64,000 nucleotides of DNA. It comes from Pseudoalteromonas rhizosphaerae. GTDB taxonomy: Bacteria; Pseudomonadota; Gammaproteobacteria; Enterobacterales; Alteromonadaceae. The notes under the pieces are model-generated. The model saw only the letters and a list, made by a program, of their open reading frames with translations. It was not told where the DNA came from and searched no databases. Location: assembly GCF_902498845.1 (NCBI RefSeq), contig NZ_CABVLM010000003.1, forward strand, positions 186,001 to 250,000, read 5' to 3'. Shown here one piece after another: positions 1 to 15,000 of this stretch (the stretch's first letter is position 1; every line of letters starts with the position of its first letter). A program made the position numbers and the translations under genes.

Positions 1-3000
1 CCATTGTGGTTTTACCACTACTGTCTGTCGCTTGCCAATACACTTGATGTACGCCTGGCGTAAACAACATACTTTGATTGATAGTAGTAACAGGTAGAGG
101 GTTTTGCTCGCTATCAAACGCAAGAGCTGTACCCAACTTAACTCGAGTAAACAATCCTGTTGCATCAACATTCACAGCAGCTGGAGGTGTAATAGTTGGT
201 GCATCCGCTTGGCTATCAGTAAAGTTAATATAAGCAAACCCTGTGCTTTGTGCTTGCGCTGGGTCGGCAATAATATACTCAACTTTAATAGTGCCTTGGG
301 TACTTGCGCTAAATTGATAGACAAGCTGCTGGTCAACAATACTCACTGTACCCACTGACGCCCTAGCACCAATAATTGTTATTACATCACCATCAACATC
401 AGTGTCATTCGCCAATACATCAAGTATATAACGGCCGCTTTCAGTTCGCGCTAAGTCAAAGGTATCTTCCACAGCGACCGGTTGATCGTTTACTGACTCA
501 ACAGTAATTAACGCCGTAGCTACAGCTGAACTTGCTTTACCATCAGTCACTAAATAGCTAAAGGTGTCGCTACCATGATAATCAGCCTGTGGCTGATAAC
601 TAAATACCGTTCCTTGCACCGTTAAGCTACCAAACTGTGGTTGAGTGACCACTTCTATAACTAAATTGTCGTTATCACTGTCGCTAACCTGAGCACTAAC
701 ACTGAGGTTATTATCTTCTTTAACGCGCATTACCATATCATTAGCAACAGGCGAAGCATTTACATACGTTACATCAATACTAAATGGGTTAAGCGTACTG
801 CTTAACTGCCCATCGCTTACGGTGATCAAAATATTACTATATAGACCAACGTCATCTCGTGTCGGTATACCACTTAATGTACCACTTGTGCTATCAAACG
901 TTGCCCAACTCGGCTTGTTCGAAATCGTCAATGATAAACTGGTATTATCAATATCTGACACAATTGGCGTAAATGAGTAACCTGTATCTTGCGCGATTGA
1001 TGTTGCAGGTGAACCGCTGATTGTTGGTGCATCGTTAACATTCACTACTGTCAGTGTAAATGGGGTTAAACTTTGGCTTGCAACCCCATCCGTTACACTC
1101 ACCGTGATGCCTGCATAACTTCCTACATCAGCATTGCTTGGTCTGCCTGATAGCTCCCCTGTGGTGGTATCAAAGTTCAACCAACTTGGTTTATTTTCAA
1201 TACTGAAGCTGAGGTTATCGCCATCATTATCTGTCGCTAGTGGTACAAAGCTATATAAGTCATTTTCATTAACCGCTAAGCTTGGTACTCCAGTAATCAC
1301 TGGCAAATCGTTAATACTATTAATCGTTACTGATACTGTGCTCGGTGCTGAATCAAGTAATCCATCATTCGCTATATAACTAAACTGATCGTCACCAAAG
1401 TAATTTGCACTGCCTTGATAAGTAACTTGCTCACCTGAGATAGTCGCAGTGCCATGAGTTGGTTGACTAACGATTGTATAGATTAATGTATCACCATCAA
1501 CATCACTACCGAGTAAGTTCATAACGACTGGCATGTCTTCATCAGTAACGCCGGTTTGTAGACCAACAACTGGCGCGTCATTCACTGCGGTGATAACTAA
1601 CGATACCGGCGTTATTGTTGAATCTAATAGTCCATCATTAACAACAAAGCTAAAGCCATCACTGCCGTTATAATTGGCGTTTGGCGTATATAACCAACTA
1701 TCATTACTTTGCTGCACAAGCGAGCCATGTAATGCGCCTTCATCAAGACGATAGCTTAGATCATCGTTCTCAATATCTGAGCCAACCAAGGTGATCAAAA
1801 CGCTATTATCTTCTGCAAGTATTAAGCTTTGCGGAATACCTAAAGGCGCATCATTGACTGGGTTTACAGTCATGGTGACAGTAGCAAGGTTAGATACCGC
1901 GCCATTGCTGTCTTTAACTGTGTAAGTAAAGCTGTCGTCACCATAGTAATCTGCATTGGCGGTGTAAATGATTGCCCCCGTTGCTGTTACTTGAGTTTGC
2001 CCATTGCTTGGTGCACTGACAACCGTCACACTGCTCACATCTAAGCTGTCGCCGATATCAACATCACTGTCGTTACCCAATACGTTAACTTCAAATGAAC
2101 CTTCTTCTTGCAGTTGGGCGGTGTTATCTAGCGCCACTGGTGCATCGTTCACGGCATTAATGGTCAGTGTGACGGTCGCTGGGGTTGAGCTTAAGCCTTC
2201 GCTGTCTGTTAATGTGTAGGTAAAACTAAATACCCCATTCACATCTTGGCTTGGCACGATAGCTAAACTACCATCTAGGTTAACACTGACTGTCGCAAAG
2301 TCGTACATGCCCGCCCCCGTGCCTTGGTTTTCAAGGCTTACGTTGGCAGCATTAAAGCCACTGTCTTCTACGTCTGAGTCGTTTGCTAAAATAGCTAACG
2401 TTGTTGCGGTATCTTCATCGGTCGTCACTGCATCATTAGCAACAACTGGACGGTCATTCACCGCACCTATATTTACCGTAACGGTTCCTGGCAGTGATAC
2501 ACCGCCTTCGCTGTCGGTAATGGTGTACGTGAAACTGTCTTGCCCTGTAACGTTCGCATCTGGGGTATACACAAAGGTGCCCGCGGCTTGGTCAAACACC
2601 ACTTGCCCTGAGCTTGGCGCTCTGACTAAGTTAATCGTGCCCGTTGGGATGGTGTCTTCCACATCACTGGCCAGTGAACGCACATTGGTCACTGCTGATG
2701 CGGTGTCTTCATCCACACTTAAGCTGATAGCTTGTACCTCAGGGAGGTCGTTCACTGGGGTAATGGTGACTGTCACTGTCGCCGCTGTTGAGGTATTCAA
2801 TGCCGCATCTTTTACCGTATAAGTAAAGGTGTCTGTCCCCGTTACATTGCTATTCGGTGTATACGTGGCAATGCCGTTGGTGATACTTACCGTGCCTTTA
2901 CTCGCGGGTAATACGATGGCCGCTGAAGCGACCACTAGGTCATTTTCTGCATCACTGTCATTCGCTACCAAGCTAAAGTTCACTGGCGTGTCTTCTGCAG

Positions 3001-6000
3001 TGGTGGCACTGTCATCCATGGCAACCGGTGCATCAGCAACCGGCGTTACCGTAAGTGTTACTGTCTGTACCGCCGATAACGCACCTGCGCTATCACGAAC
3101 TTGGAAGGTGAAGCTGTCGCCGTGGTTTTCACTGCCGTCATGTTGATAACTAAAGCTACCATCGCTGTTTAAGCTGACACTACCAAATTGTGGTTGACTG
3201 ACCAGCTCTGCGCTGAGTGTATCGCCTGCATCATCATCGCTGGCGTTACTTAATAACCCGTTTGCAAGTGCCACGGTTAATGTCGCGGCTTCATCGAGGT
3301 TAAACGCGAAGTTTTGCCCTACCGGCGCATCGTTGGTGTTGGTGACCTCTAATGTAAATGGCGTTAAACTGGCGCTATCAGTACCATCGTTAACACTGAT
3401 AGTAATAGCCGCGTAGCTGCCTACATCCTCGTTCTGTGGCGTGCCCGCTAATTCGCCCGTGCTGGTGTCAAAGCTCGCCCAGCTTGGCTTATTAATGATG
3501 CTGAAACTGAGGCTATCACCATCAATATCACGCACTAATGGCGTAAACTGATACTGACTGTCTTCGCTTACCGTGGTGTTCGGTGTACCACTGATTGTCG
3601 GTGCATCGTTAACGTTCTTAACTGTGAGATTAAAGCTACTCAGTGCTGTAGTAATCGCGCCGTCTGATACTGAAATAATAATGTTATTATTTACGCCGAC
3701 ATCATCATTACTTGGCGTACCTGACAACTGCCCAGTGCTGCTATCAAAGTTTGCCCAGCTCGGCTTGTTGCTAATGCTAAAGGTTAAGCTGTCGCCATCA
3801 ATATCGCTGGCTGTTGGGGTAAACCTATAAAGGGTATCTTGATCAACATTTAATGTTGGAGCACCACCAATCGTTGGCGCGTCATTGACGTTGATCACCG
3901 TTAAGCTAAATGCCGGTAAGCTTACCGTATCCATGCCATCGCTGACACTGATCACAATATTACTATACACACCCACATCACTGTTACCAGCGGTACCACT
4001 GAGCAACCCGGTACTGCTATCAAAACCCAACCAACTTGGTTTATTACTGATGCTAAAGGTTAAATTATCACCCTCGGTGTCAGTTGCCGTTGGCGCAAAA
4101 CTATAAACGATTTTTTCACTCACTGACACAGTCGGTGAACCGCTGATCACTGGCACATCATTGACACTGCTCACGGTCACTGTGATCACCGCTGGTGCTG
4201 AATCCACGCTACCATCGTTAGCAACAAAGCTAAAGCTATCGGTGCCAAAGAAGTCACTCTCACCTTGGTATATTGCTTGCGAGCCAGTCAATGTAACACG
4301 GCCATTTTGTGGCTGACTGCTGATTTGATACGTTAAGGTATCGCCTTCGATATCGCTGGCGGCAAGGTTGATAGTCAGTGGCGTATCTTCATTTACTGAC
4401 ACCGCCTCTGCACTGGCAACTGGGGCATCATTTACAGCATTAACGGTTAAGTTAACACTAACAGGAGCTGAATCTAACGCACCATCATTGGCTACAAACG
4501 TGAAACTATCACTGCCGTTATAATCTGCCGCAGCTGAATACAACCAACTATCACTGCTTTGTTGAACTAGCGTTCCGTGTGCGACATCAGTATCAATGCG
4601 ATAAGTTAAGCTGTCATTTTCGATGTCTGTCGCAAGCAATGTGATCAATAAGCTTGCATCTTCATCAAGGCTAAGGGTTTGCGTTTGTGCCACCGGCGCA
4701 TCATTGACTGGGTTCACGGTCATGGTGACAGTAGCAAGGTTAGATACCGCGCCATTGCTGTCTTTAACTGTGTAAGTAAAGCTGTCGTCACCATAGTAAT
4801 CTGCATTGGCGGTATAAATGATTGCCCCCGTTGCGGTTACTTGAGTTTGCCCATTGCTTGGTGCACTGACAACCGTCACACTGCTCACATCTAAGCTGTC
4901 GCCGATATCAACATCACTGTCGTTACCCAATACGTTAACTTCAAATGAACCTTCTTCTTGCAGTTGGGCGGTGTTATCTAGCGCCACTGGTGCATCGTTC
5001 ACGGCATTAATGGTCAGTGTGACGGTCGCTGGGGTTGAGCTTAAGCCTTCGCTGTCTGTTAATGTGTAGGTAAAACTAAATACCCCATTCACATCTTGGC
5101 TTGGCACGATAGCTAAACTACCATCTAGGTTAACACTGACTGTCGCAAAGTCGTACATGCCCGCCCCCGTGCCTTGGTTTTCAAGGCTTACGTTGGCAGC
5201 ATTAAAGCCACTGTCTTCTACGTCTGAGTCGTTTGCTAAAATAGCTAACGTTGTTGCGGTATCTTCATCGGTCGTCACTGCATCATTAGCAACAACTGGA
5301 CGGTCATTCACCGCACCTATATTTACCGTAACGGTTCCTGGCAGTGATACACCGCCTTCGCTGTCGGTAATGGTGTACGTGAAACTGTCTTGCCCTGTAA
5401 CGTTCGCATCTGGGGTATACACAAAGGTGCCCGCGGCTTGGTCAAACACCACTTGCCCTGAGCTTGGCGCTCTGACTAAGTTAATCGTGCCCGTTGGGAT
5501 GGTGTCTTCCACATCACTGGCCAGTGAACGCACATTGGTCACTGCTGATGCGGTGTCTTCATCCACACTTAAGCTGATAGCTTGTACCTCAGGGAGGTCG
5601 TTCACTGGGGTAATGGTGACTGTCACTGTCGCCGCTGTTGAGGTATTCAATGCCGCATCTTTTACCGTATAAGTAAAGGTGTCTGTCCCCGTTACATTGC
5701 TATTCGGTGTATACGTGGCAATGCCGTTGGTGATACTTACCGTGCCTTTACTCGCGGGTAATACGATGGCCGCTGAAGCGACCACTAGGTCATTTTCTGC
5801 ATCACTGTCATTCGCTACCAAGCTAAAGTTCACTGGCGTGTCTTCTGCAGTGGTGGCACTGTCATCCATGGCAACCGGTGCATCAGCAACCGGCGTTACC
5901 GTAAGTGTTACTGTCTGTACCGCCGATAACGCACCTGCGCTATCACGAACTTGGAAGGTGAAGCTGTCGCCGTGGTTTTCACTGCCGTCATGTTGATAAC

Positions 6001-9000
6001 TAAAGCTACCATCGCTGTTTAAGCTGACACTACCAAATTGTGGTTGACTGACCAGCTCTGCGCTGAGTGTATCGCCTGCATCATCATCGCTGGCGTTACT
6101 TAATAACCCGTTTGCAAGTGCCACGGTTAAGGTCGCGGCTTCATCGAGATTAAAGGCAAAGTTTTGCCCTACCGGCGCATCATTGGTGTTGGTTACCTCT
6201 AATGTAAATGGCGTTAAACTGGCGCTATCTGTGCCATCGTTAACACTGATAGTAATAGCCGCGTAGCTGCCCACATCCTCGTTCTGTGGTGTGCCCGCTA
6301 ATTCGCCCGTGCTGGTGTCAAAGCTTGCCCAGCTTGGCTTATTAATGATGCTAAAGGTATGGGTATCTTGCGTATCGCTGTCTGTAAGGGTGGGTATAAA
6401 ACTATATGCTGCATCTTCAGCTGTAGTTGTACTTGGTGAACCACTTAACACCGGTACGACGTTGTATTTTTTAGTTACTGTGGCAGTTACTGCTGCGCTG
6501 GCATTGCCTGCGGTGTCTGTAACTATTGCTGAGAACGTTAACACTCCCTCTGCCAATGTTGTAACATCGATACCTGTAATTTGCTGCGTAACAGCACTAA
6601 TAGTTGCGTTACCAGTAACAGAATTACTGCCATCACTTATCTGGTAACTAAGCGAACCACTTCCTTCAAGCCCAGTAAAACTAACACTCATTGCAGATTC
6701 GTTATCCGCATTAATTAAGCTTTGATCAACGCTAACTGCATGCCCGGTTGGGGTGGTATTATCTAAAGTAATTGAGCTGGTCGCCGCTGGTGAAGTATTC
6801 CCTGCGGTGTCAGTTTGCGTTACCGATACTGTTAAGGTGCCATTATTAAGTGCACTTATATCTAACTCACTGCCGCTAAGCGTCCAATTACCACCACTAC
6901 CAGCTGTAACCGTGGCATTTACACCGCCAATATCAACCTTAACTGCAGCGCCTGATTCTGCCCCAGAGCCGGTGATCAATACACTATCATCTTCACTAGC
7001 GTTAACTATGCCATCGACTTCGATTGGCGTATTAATAGTAACAACTGGCGGTGCACTGTTATCCAAGGTTATCGTCGTCGTTGCCGCTGGAGAAATATTA
7101 CCCGCGCTGTCAGTTTGCGTTGCTGATACCGTTAATGTGCCATTATTTAATGCACTGATATCTAACTCATTACCACTGAGAGTCCAACTACCGTTGCTAT
7201 CAGCAGTCACGGTGGCATTTACACCGCCAACATCAACCTTAACTGCAGCGCCTGACTCTGCCCCAGATCCTACAATTAATAACGCATTATCTTCAGCAGC
7301 ATTCACAATGCCATCAACAGCGATCGGCGTTGTGATAGCCAATGCATTTGGCGCAACATTATCTAAGGTTATAGTGGTTGTAGCTGCAGATGAAATATTT
7401 CCTGCGCTATCGGTTTGCGTTGCAGATACTGTTAATGTGCCATTATTTAACGCGCTAATGTCTAATTCACTGCCATTAAGTGTCCAGTTACCGCTGCTAT
7501 CAGCTATCACAGTGGCATTTACGCCGCTAATACCCACTGTCACTGTTGCGCCAGCTTCTGCACCTGACCCTGTGATCAACACAGCATTGTCTTCAGCCGC
7601 ATTTACAATACCATCTACTGCAATCGGCGTTGTAATAGCCACCGCATTTGGTGCGATGTTATCTAATGTAATTGAAGTTGATGCGGCCGTTGAGATATTG
7701 CCCGCATCGTCGGTTTGTGTTGCCGAAACTGTCAATATGCCATTATTTAGAGCGCTGATATCCAGCTCATTACCTGATAATGTCCAATTACCACTTGAGT
7801 CTGCGGTAGTCGTTTTAGTCACCCCACCGATACTCACAGTGACTGTTGCGCCTGACTCTGCTCCCCCGCCTTGGACTAATACATCATTATCCTCCGCAGC
7901 GTTAACTTTACCATCCTCCTCAATAGGCGTAATAAAGGTTGGTGCGTTTGGTGCTTGGTTATCCAACGTTATTGTTGTAGTTGCAGCTATTGAGACATTA
8001 CCTGCGCTATCGGTCTGAGTTGCCAAGACCGTCAGCGTACCATTATTCAGCGCACTGATATCCAGCTCGTTGCCCGATAATGTCCAATTACCACTTGAAT
8101 CTGCAGTGGTGGTTTTAGATATACCATCAACATTTACTGTAACTGTTGCACCTGACTCTGCGCCAGATCCTTGCACTAGCACATCGTTATCTTCTACAGC
8201 ATTAACTTTGCCGTCGCCTTCAATTGGCGTAGTAATCGTCAATGCATTTGGCGCTTGATTATCCAACGTAATTACTGCGGTTGCCGTAGTCGAGGTGTTA
8301 CCCGCCGCATCAGATTGTGTGGCGCTGACGGTGAGCGTGCCATTATTAAAGCTGCTGACATCAAACTCACTACCACTGATAGTCCATGCCCCAGAGCCAT
8401 CGGCCGTCACGGTGCGCGATAAGTTATTCGCGCCATCGCTGATAGTTACACTTACACTGGCATTGGCTTCTGCGCCGGAGCCGGTGATCAATACACTGCC
8501 ATCTTCTACAGCATTGATCCGGCCATCAACCTCAATCGGGGTGGCAATCGTTAAGGCATTCGGTGCTGCGTTATCTAAAATCACTGAGGTGCTGGCTGCA
8601 CTTGAGGTGTTACCCGCCGCATCACTTTGTGTGGCGCTGACGGTGAGCGTGCCGTTATTAAAGCTGCTGACATCAAACTCACTACCACTGATAGTCCATG
8701 CCCCAGAGCCATCAGCCGTCACAGTACGCGATTGGTTATTCGCGCCATCGCTGATAGTCACACTGACGCTGGCATTGGCTTCCGCCCCAGAGCCGGTGAT
8801 CAATACACTGTCATCTTCTACGGCATTGATCCGGCCATCAACCTCAATCGGGGTCGTTATGGTCAAGGCATTCGGTGCTGCGTTATCTAAAATCACTGAG
8901 GTGCTGGCTGCACTTGAAGTATTGCCCGCTGTATCCGATTGTGTGGCGCTGACGGTGAGCGTGCCATCGTTAAAGCTGCTGACATCAAACTCACTACCAC

Positions 9001-12000
9001 TGATAGTCCATGCCCCAGAGCCATCAGCCGTCACAGTACGCGATTGGTTATTCGAACCATCGCTGATAGTCACACTGACGCTGGCATTGGCTTCCGCCCC
9101 AGAGCCGGTGATCAATACACTGTCATCTTCTACGGCATTGATCCGGCCATCAACCTCAATCGGGGTGGCGATCGTCAAGGCACTTGGTGCTGCGTTATCT
9201 AAAATCACTGAGGTGCTGGCTGCACTTGAAGTATTACCCGCCGAATCACTTTGTGTGGCGCTGACGGTGAGCGTGCCATCATTAAAGCTGCTGACATCAA
9301 ACTCACTACCACTGATAGTCCATGCCCCAGAGCCATCGGCCGTTACGGTACGTGATAAGTTATTCGCGCCATCGCTGATGGTCACACTGACGCTGGCATT
9401 AGCTTCCGCCCCGGAGCCGGTGATCACTACGTCACTGTCTTCCGCTGCGTTAACTTTACCATCGCCCTCTATCGGAGTGGCTATTGTCGGTGAATTCGGT
9501 GCTGTATTATCTAAAATCACCGCGGTGCTGGTTGCACTGGAGGTGTTACCCGCCGCATCAGATTGTGTGGCGCTGACGGTGAGCGTGCCGTTATTAAAGC
9601 TGCTGACATCAAACTCACTACCACTGATAGTCCATATTCCTGCGCCATCAGCCGTCACAGTACGCGATTGGTTATTCGCGCCATCGCTGATAGTCACACT
9701 GACACTGGCATTGGCTTCTGCGCCAGAGCCGGTGATCAATACACTGTCATCTTCTTCGGCATTGATCCGGCCATCAACCTCAATCGGGGTGGCAATAGTT
9801 AAAGCATTAGGGGCTGCGTTATCTAAAATCACTGCGGTGCTGGCTGCACTGGAAGTGTTACCCGCCGCATCAGATTGTGCCGCGCTGACGGTGAGCGTGC
9901 CATTATTAAAACTGCTGACATCAAACTCGCTACCACTAATAGTCCATGCCCCAGAGCCATCGGCCGTCACAGTGCGCGATTGGTTATTCCCGCCATCGCT
10001 GATGGTCACACTGACACTAGCATTGGCTTCTGCCCCAGAGCCAGTGATCAATACACTGTCATCTTCTACGGCATTGATCCGGCCATCAACCTCAATCGGG
10101 GTGGCAATAGTTAAAGCATTAGGGGCTGCGTTATCTAAAATCACCGCGGTGCTGGCTGCGCTGGAGGTGTTACCCGCCGCATCACTTTGTGTGGCGCTGA
10201 CGGTGAGCGTGCCATTATTAAAGCTGCTGACATCAAACTCACTACCACTGATAGTCCATGCCCCAGAGCCATCGGCCGTCACAGTCCGTGATAAGTTATT
10301 CGAACCATCGCTGATGGTCACATTAACCGTAGCGCCAGAGTCAGCGCCGCTACCTTGTATAAGCACATGCGCATCTTCCACAGCATTGATCCGACCATCT
10401 ACTTCAATCGGGGTGGTAATACTCGGTGCACTCACGTTAGTATCAATGGTTATTGTAGTACTCGTTCCATTGGTAATATTACCAGCAGTGTCCGTCGCGC
10501 GTGCCACAATAGTATGCGAGCCACTCGTCATTGCTGAGCCTACGGTGATACTCCACACCCCACCACTAACAACAGTACTGCCTATTGAGCCATCAACACT
10601 TGAAATAAGAGTAATAGTGTCGCCTGTGGTGCCTGTACCTGTAAAAGTGGGTGTTGTATTATTGGTTATATTATCTGTACTCGAAGAGCCACTATCACTG
10701 GCTGCAGTTAGATCGGCTGCACTTGGTGCGCTCGGCGCGATTGTGTCAATTGTCACTGTAAGTGCGCTTGAGCTACTACTGACATTACTTGCTGAGTCTG
10801 TTGCTTTTGCTGAAATAGCATGGTCTAAACCGGCAGTTAAAGTGCTAGTGGTAATTTGCCAATTGCCATCGGTCGCTATGCCTGACCCGATTACAGTTGC
10901 TCCAGCGCCAACTTGGTCGCTGTAAAGACTAACTGTTGAACCACTCTCAGCAGTGCCACTAAATGTTGGCGTGGTATCGTTGGTAATATTATCCGTAGTA
11001 GATAACCCTGAATCAGCCGCCGCATTTAAATCAGGAGTAGATGGCGCACTTGGCGCAACATTATCATTTACCGTTATAGTAAACGCTTTTTGAAAAGTTG
11101 TTGTTGCATCGTTACTTTGTACGCACACAATGTAACTTCCTGCACTAAGTGCAGCTTGCGTCTGAATTAAGGTGCCACTGATCTGAAAACTGCTATTGTT
11201 TGTGTCAGCGCTACATGTACCGTTTACACTTGCGCCTGAGCTTACAAACGTATAACTATGACTGTCGGTGGTATCTACATCTGAGGTAGTAAGCGCCCCT
11301 ATATTAGCACCAGGTCCAGTTGATGATTGATTTATACTTGCCGATGAAAGTGAAATATCCGTTGGGGCATCATTTTGCCCAGTAATATTCACTATCGCTT
11401 GATTTGTACCCGCGCTGTTTGCTATCCCATCATTAAAGACATAATCCAAAGTCACTGATGATGGAGATTCGGAACTATTTTGATAGGTAATGCTTTGTAA
11501 AACTGAGTCTACAATTGCAGATGTAGCATTAGCATTAAAGGTCAGTACCAAGGTACCTGAGGAGTTAGTCGTTACCGTTCCGACTGTGGTCGAATTATAA
11601 GTAAACGTATTGCCCTCAATTAGCGCGCCCAATAAGTTATTGTTCGCAAAAACATCTTCAGTACTCGCCCCACCGTTTCGACTAATAGTTAAACTGGCAT
11701 TATTATAATTACCAATTGCGCCATTAAGGGCATCGAGCTCAGTATCAGCGATAGTCACATCTGAGTCGATAACAATTGCAGAGCCATTTTCAATGAAGGT
11801 TGCACCGCCATTCAAACTACTAAATACGGGGGCGCTATTTGGCTCAACAAAAGTTATTATGGTATCGCTACCACTTTCAGCAACGCTAAAAGCTAGACTT
11901 GAGCCTGGTGAATTACTTAATGAGAGCGTAAGCTCAGAAATATTAAAATCGGTGGCATCTGTATCAACTTCTAATGTGCTAGTGCCATTAAATCGCACAT

Positions 12001-15000
12001 TTGCACTTGAAAGCCCTGTCACGCCAGTAATCGTTAAGGTATCACCTACGGCTAGATCGGTGATGGTATCCCCTGATAATTGTGATGCACTGCCGACAAA
12101 ATTATCGTTACCTGCATTGCCCGTCATCGAATCAGTACCACCGCCTGGGCGGATGGTATCTGCGCCGCTACCGCCAACAATAGTATCATCGCCATTGAAA
12201 TTGCTGGCTGTAATCGTCAACATGTCACTGGCAAAGGCTGAAGCATTTATTGATAGGGCTGCTGTAATTTCACCGCCACTCGCATTTGACACTGATACTG
12301 CTTGACCATTGGCATTAAAGTTGTCAGTCAAGGTTATCGTGGCATTATTGTCAGTTCCTATTGCCACGCCTTCAACAGCAGACACTGAGGTACTGGTGAA
12401 ATCAAACGCCCCACCATCCATAAGTTTCAGTGTTTCAGTGCCCGCACTACCCGTTATAGCAGTGCTAAAATTACCAATATTAGCGGCATCAATAGCCACT
12501 GTTGCGCCACTAGCTAACGAAAGAGTGCCTATATTTAAAAATCCACCGCCGCTAATGTCTGCACCATCAGTTACTTGTACTTGGTCGGCAACACTATTCT
12601 CGCCAATTAACGTGCCCGTGTATGCACTGTTACCAATTGCAAAAATTATGGCGTCGGTTGATGAACCAGCCGTAACATTAGTGGTCCCTGTTGATACGGT
12701 GATTGTTCTGGTATTTGTACTGTCATCAGCTACAGCGTAGCTTTCAATGCCAGTTAACGTTGTAAAATCACCATCACCGGTGATAGTAATAGTTTCTGAA
12801 CCTGGCGCTGTTATGGTGCCCGTAAAACTACTATGCTGGCTGGCCGTCATCGATACTGACGCACCCGAAGCAAGTGTTAAATTACTTACATTACTAATTG
12901 TGGCATTACTAATGTTTGCGCCGCTACTCATAGATAATGTATCAGCAACACTATTTTCGCCAGTAATTGTTCCCGTATAAGCTAGTGTGCCAATATCAAA
13001 CGTAATGGCATCAGTTACCGAGCTAGCTGTTACTGAGTGCCCCGCGGCGCTAATAGATACTGTACGCGCGTTAGTGCTATCGTCATTTAATGTGTAGCTT
13101 TCAATTGCTGATACTGTAGCGAAATTACCATCCCCCAAAATATCCAGCGTCTCATTACCACTGCCTGATACAGTGCCTGAGAACAATCCTAGCTGTGATG
13201 CAGCAATACTTGCTGAACCGCCACTTGCTACCGTCAAGTTTTCAAAGCCGCTAATTGTGGCGCCAGAAATACTACCACCACTACCAATAGATAACGTATC
13301 AGTGCCGGTGTTGCCCGCTAAAATACCGGTTGCGCTAACTGAGCCAATATTGAGAGTATCGTCTCCGGTGCTACCAGTAAAATTTTGCCCCGCAGCGCCA
13401 AGGGTGAATGCATTTGGTGCAGATAAAACATACGTTTCAATCGCACTGTTGCCTGTTAGTCCATCCGTTGCTGAGCTAATAGTTATCGTTTCTGTGCCTG
13501 GTGCTGTAAACGTTGTAAAACTATCGTGCTGTGCTTCAGTCATAGTCACACTAGCACCACTGGCAAGTGTTAATGATTCAAAGGCAGATATTGTTGCACC
13601 ACTAAGATCAGCACCAGTGCCAGCCTGCAATATATCGGTACCCGCAGCGCCGTTCAATGTACCTGTTACCGTGAAGGCATTAATATTAACGGTATCATCT
13701 GCGCTGCTGCCAGTTACATTTTGCGCTGCGCTACCAAGCGTAAAGGCCATCGCTGCGCCAAGCACATAAGTTTCAATATCCGCATCACCCGTTAGCGTTT
13801 GATCGCCATCGGCACTAGCGATAGTAAATTGATTTGTACCTGTACCATTTATAGTAGTGAAACTATCATGCTGCGTTTCACTCAATGTCAATGAACCATT
13901 GTTATATGGCGTTAAGGTTTCAAAATTAGCTAAACTTGTAAGCCCAGTTAAATCTACACCTGACACTACTGACAGTGTATCAGTACCGCCACCGCCATCG
14001 GCTGTTGACCCAGTTACGTGGCTAGTATTAGCAATTGTGAGTGTTTCATTCTCGCTAGTAAAAGTAATGCTAGGAGATAAATTAGTTCCGTTTGTCGTAT
14101 TAAATGCAGTTGCTGAACTGCTTGCGGCTGTAACATTACTTACAAATACAGTTGCTGTACGAACGGTGCTATTGTCGTTACCATCATTGATAACCACCGT
14201 CACCGTTCTAGCGGTTTCATCGGGTGTATTTGAAGTGTTATTGTAGGTGATATTCTGCAAAAAGGTGGCCACTTCAGCGGCTGATGCTGTTGCACCGGTG
14301 ATTGAGATGGCATCTTGTAAAGTGATGTCTGAGGCACCCGATATACCAGTCAATGCATTTTGTGCAGTAGCCGAAACACTCAAGCCTTCTGACGCGCCAT
14401 CCTGGTCATTGCCAAGATTAACAGTTATCGTCGTGATGGTATCGCTGTCCGATTCAGTTACTACAGCATTTGAGGCTATGTTAACCGCACCACTGCCTTC
14501 AGAAAAAGAAAGGCTATTGTCATTACCACCTGTGCCTGAATTTAAATCAACAACAGGCTGAGTATTCGCTGTAGTAAAATTAAATGTGGTATCATCACCA
14601 ATACCCGCAAAACTATTGCCTGCATTATCATCTACCGCTGTGGCATCAATTCTAATTGCATAATCACGATTACCCGATAAGTCAGTTGTCGGATTAATAT
14701 AAATTTTATCGTTTGTAATCCCAATACGACCTGCACCAGGGCTTGTAGTCGTGCCATCACTGACTAATGCAACATCAAACACCTCAAAATTGCTGCTGTC
14801 TGTCACATTACGAATCGTAATATTTCCCGACCCTAACGCGATGTTTTTACTAAAATCAATCGCAATATTATTGCTTGCAGTTACGTTACTGTCGTTATCA
14901 TTTGGCGTTGAACTTGCATCATCAAATATGGGAGCCGTTGTATCGATTGTGAATGCAGTAATAGTTATTGGTGTATTAGAATTACCTGCTGCATCAGTAA

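Noticed and set aside
8252-10435. Regular repeats that might suggest a CRISPR array
   Set aside because: The period of 312 bp is in-frame coding sequence throughout, with no short repeat/unique spacer pattern and no cas genes.
6753-10925. Long plus-strand open frames (421 and 876 codons) rich in Ala, Leu, Ser and Val
   Set aside because: They are antisense images of the repeat arrays: no ribosome sites, no family motifs, and the minus strand gives Ig-like domains in a continuous frame with a signal peptide.
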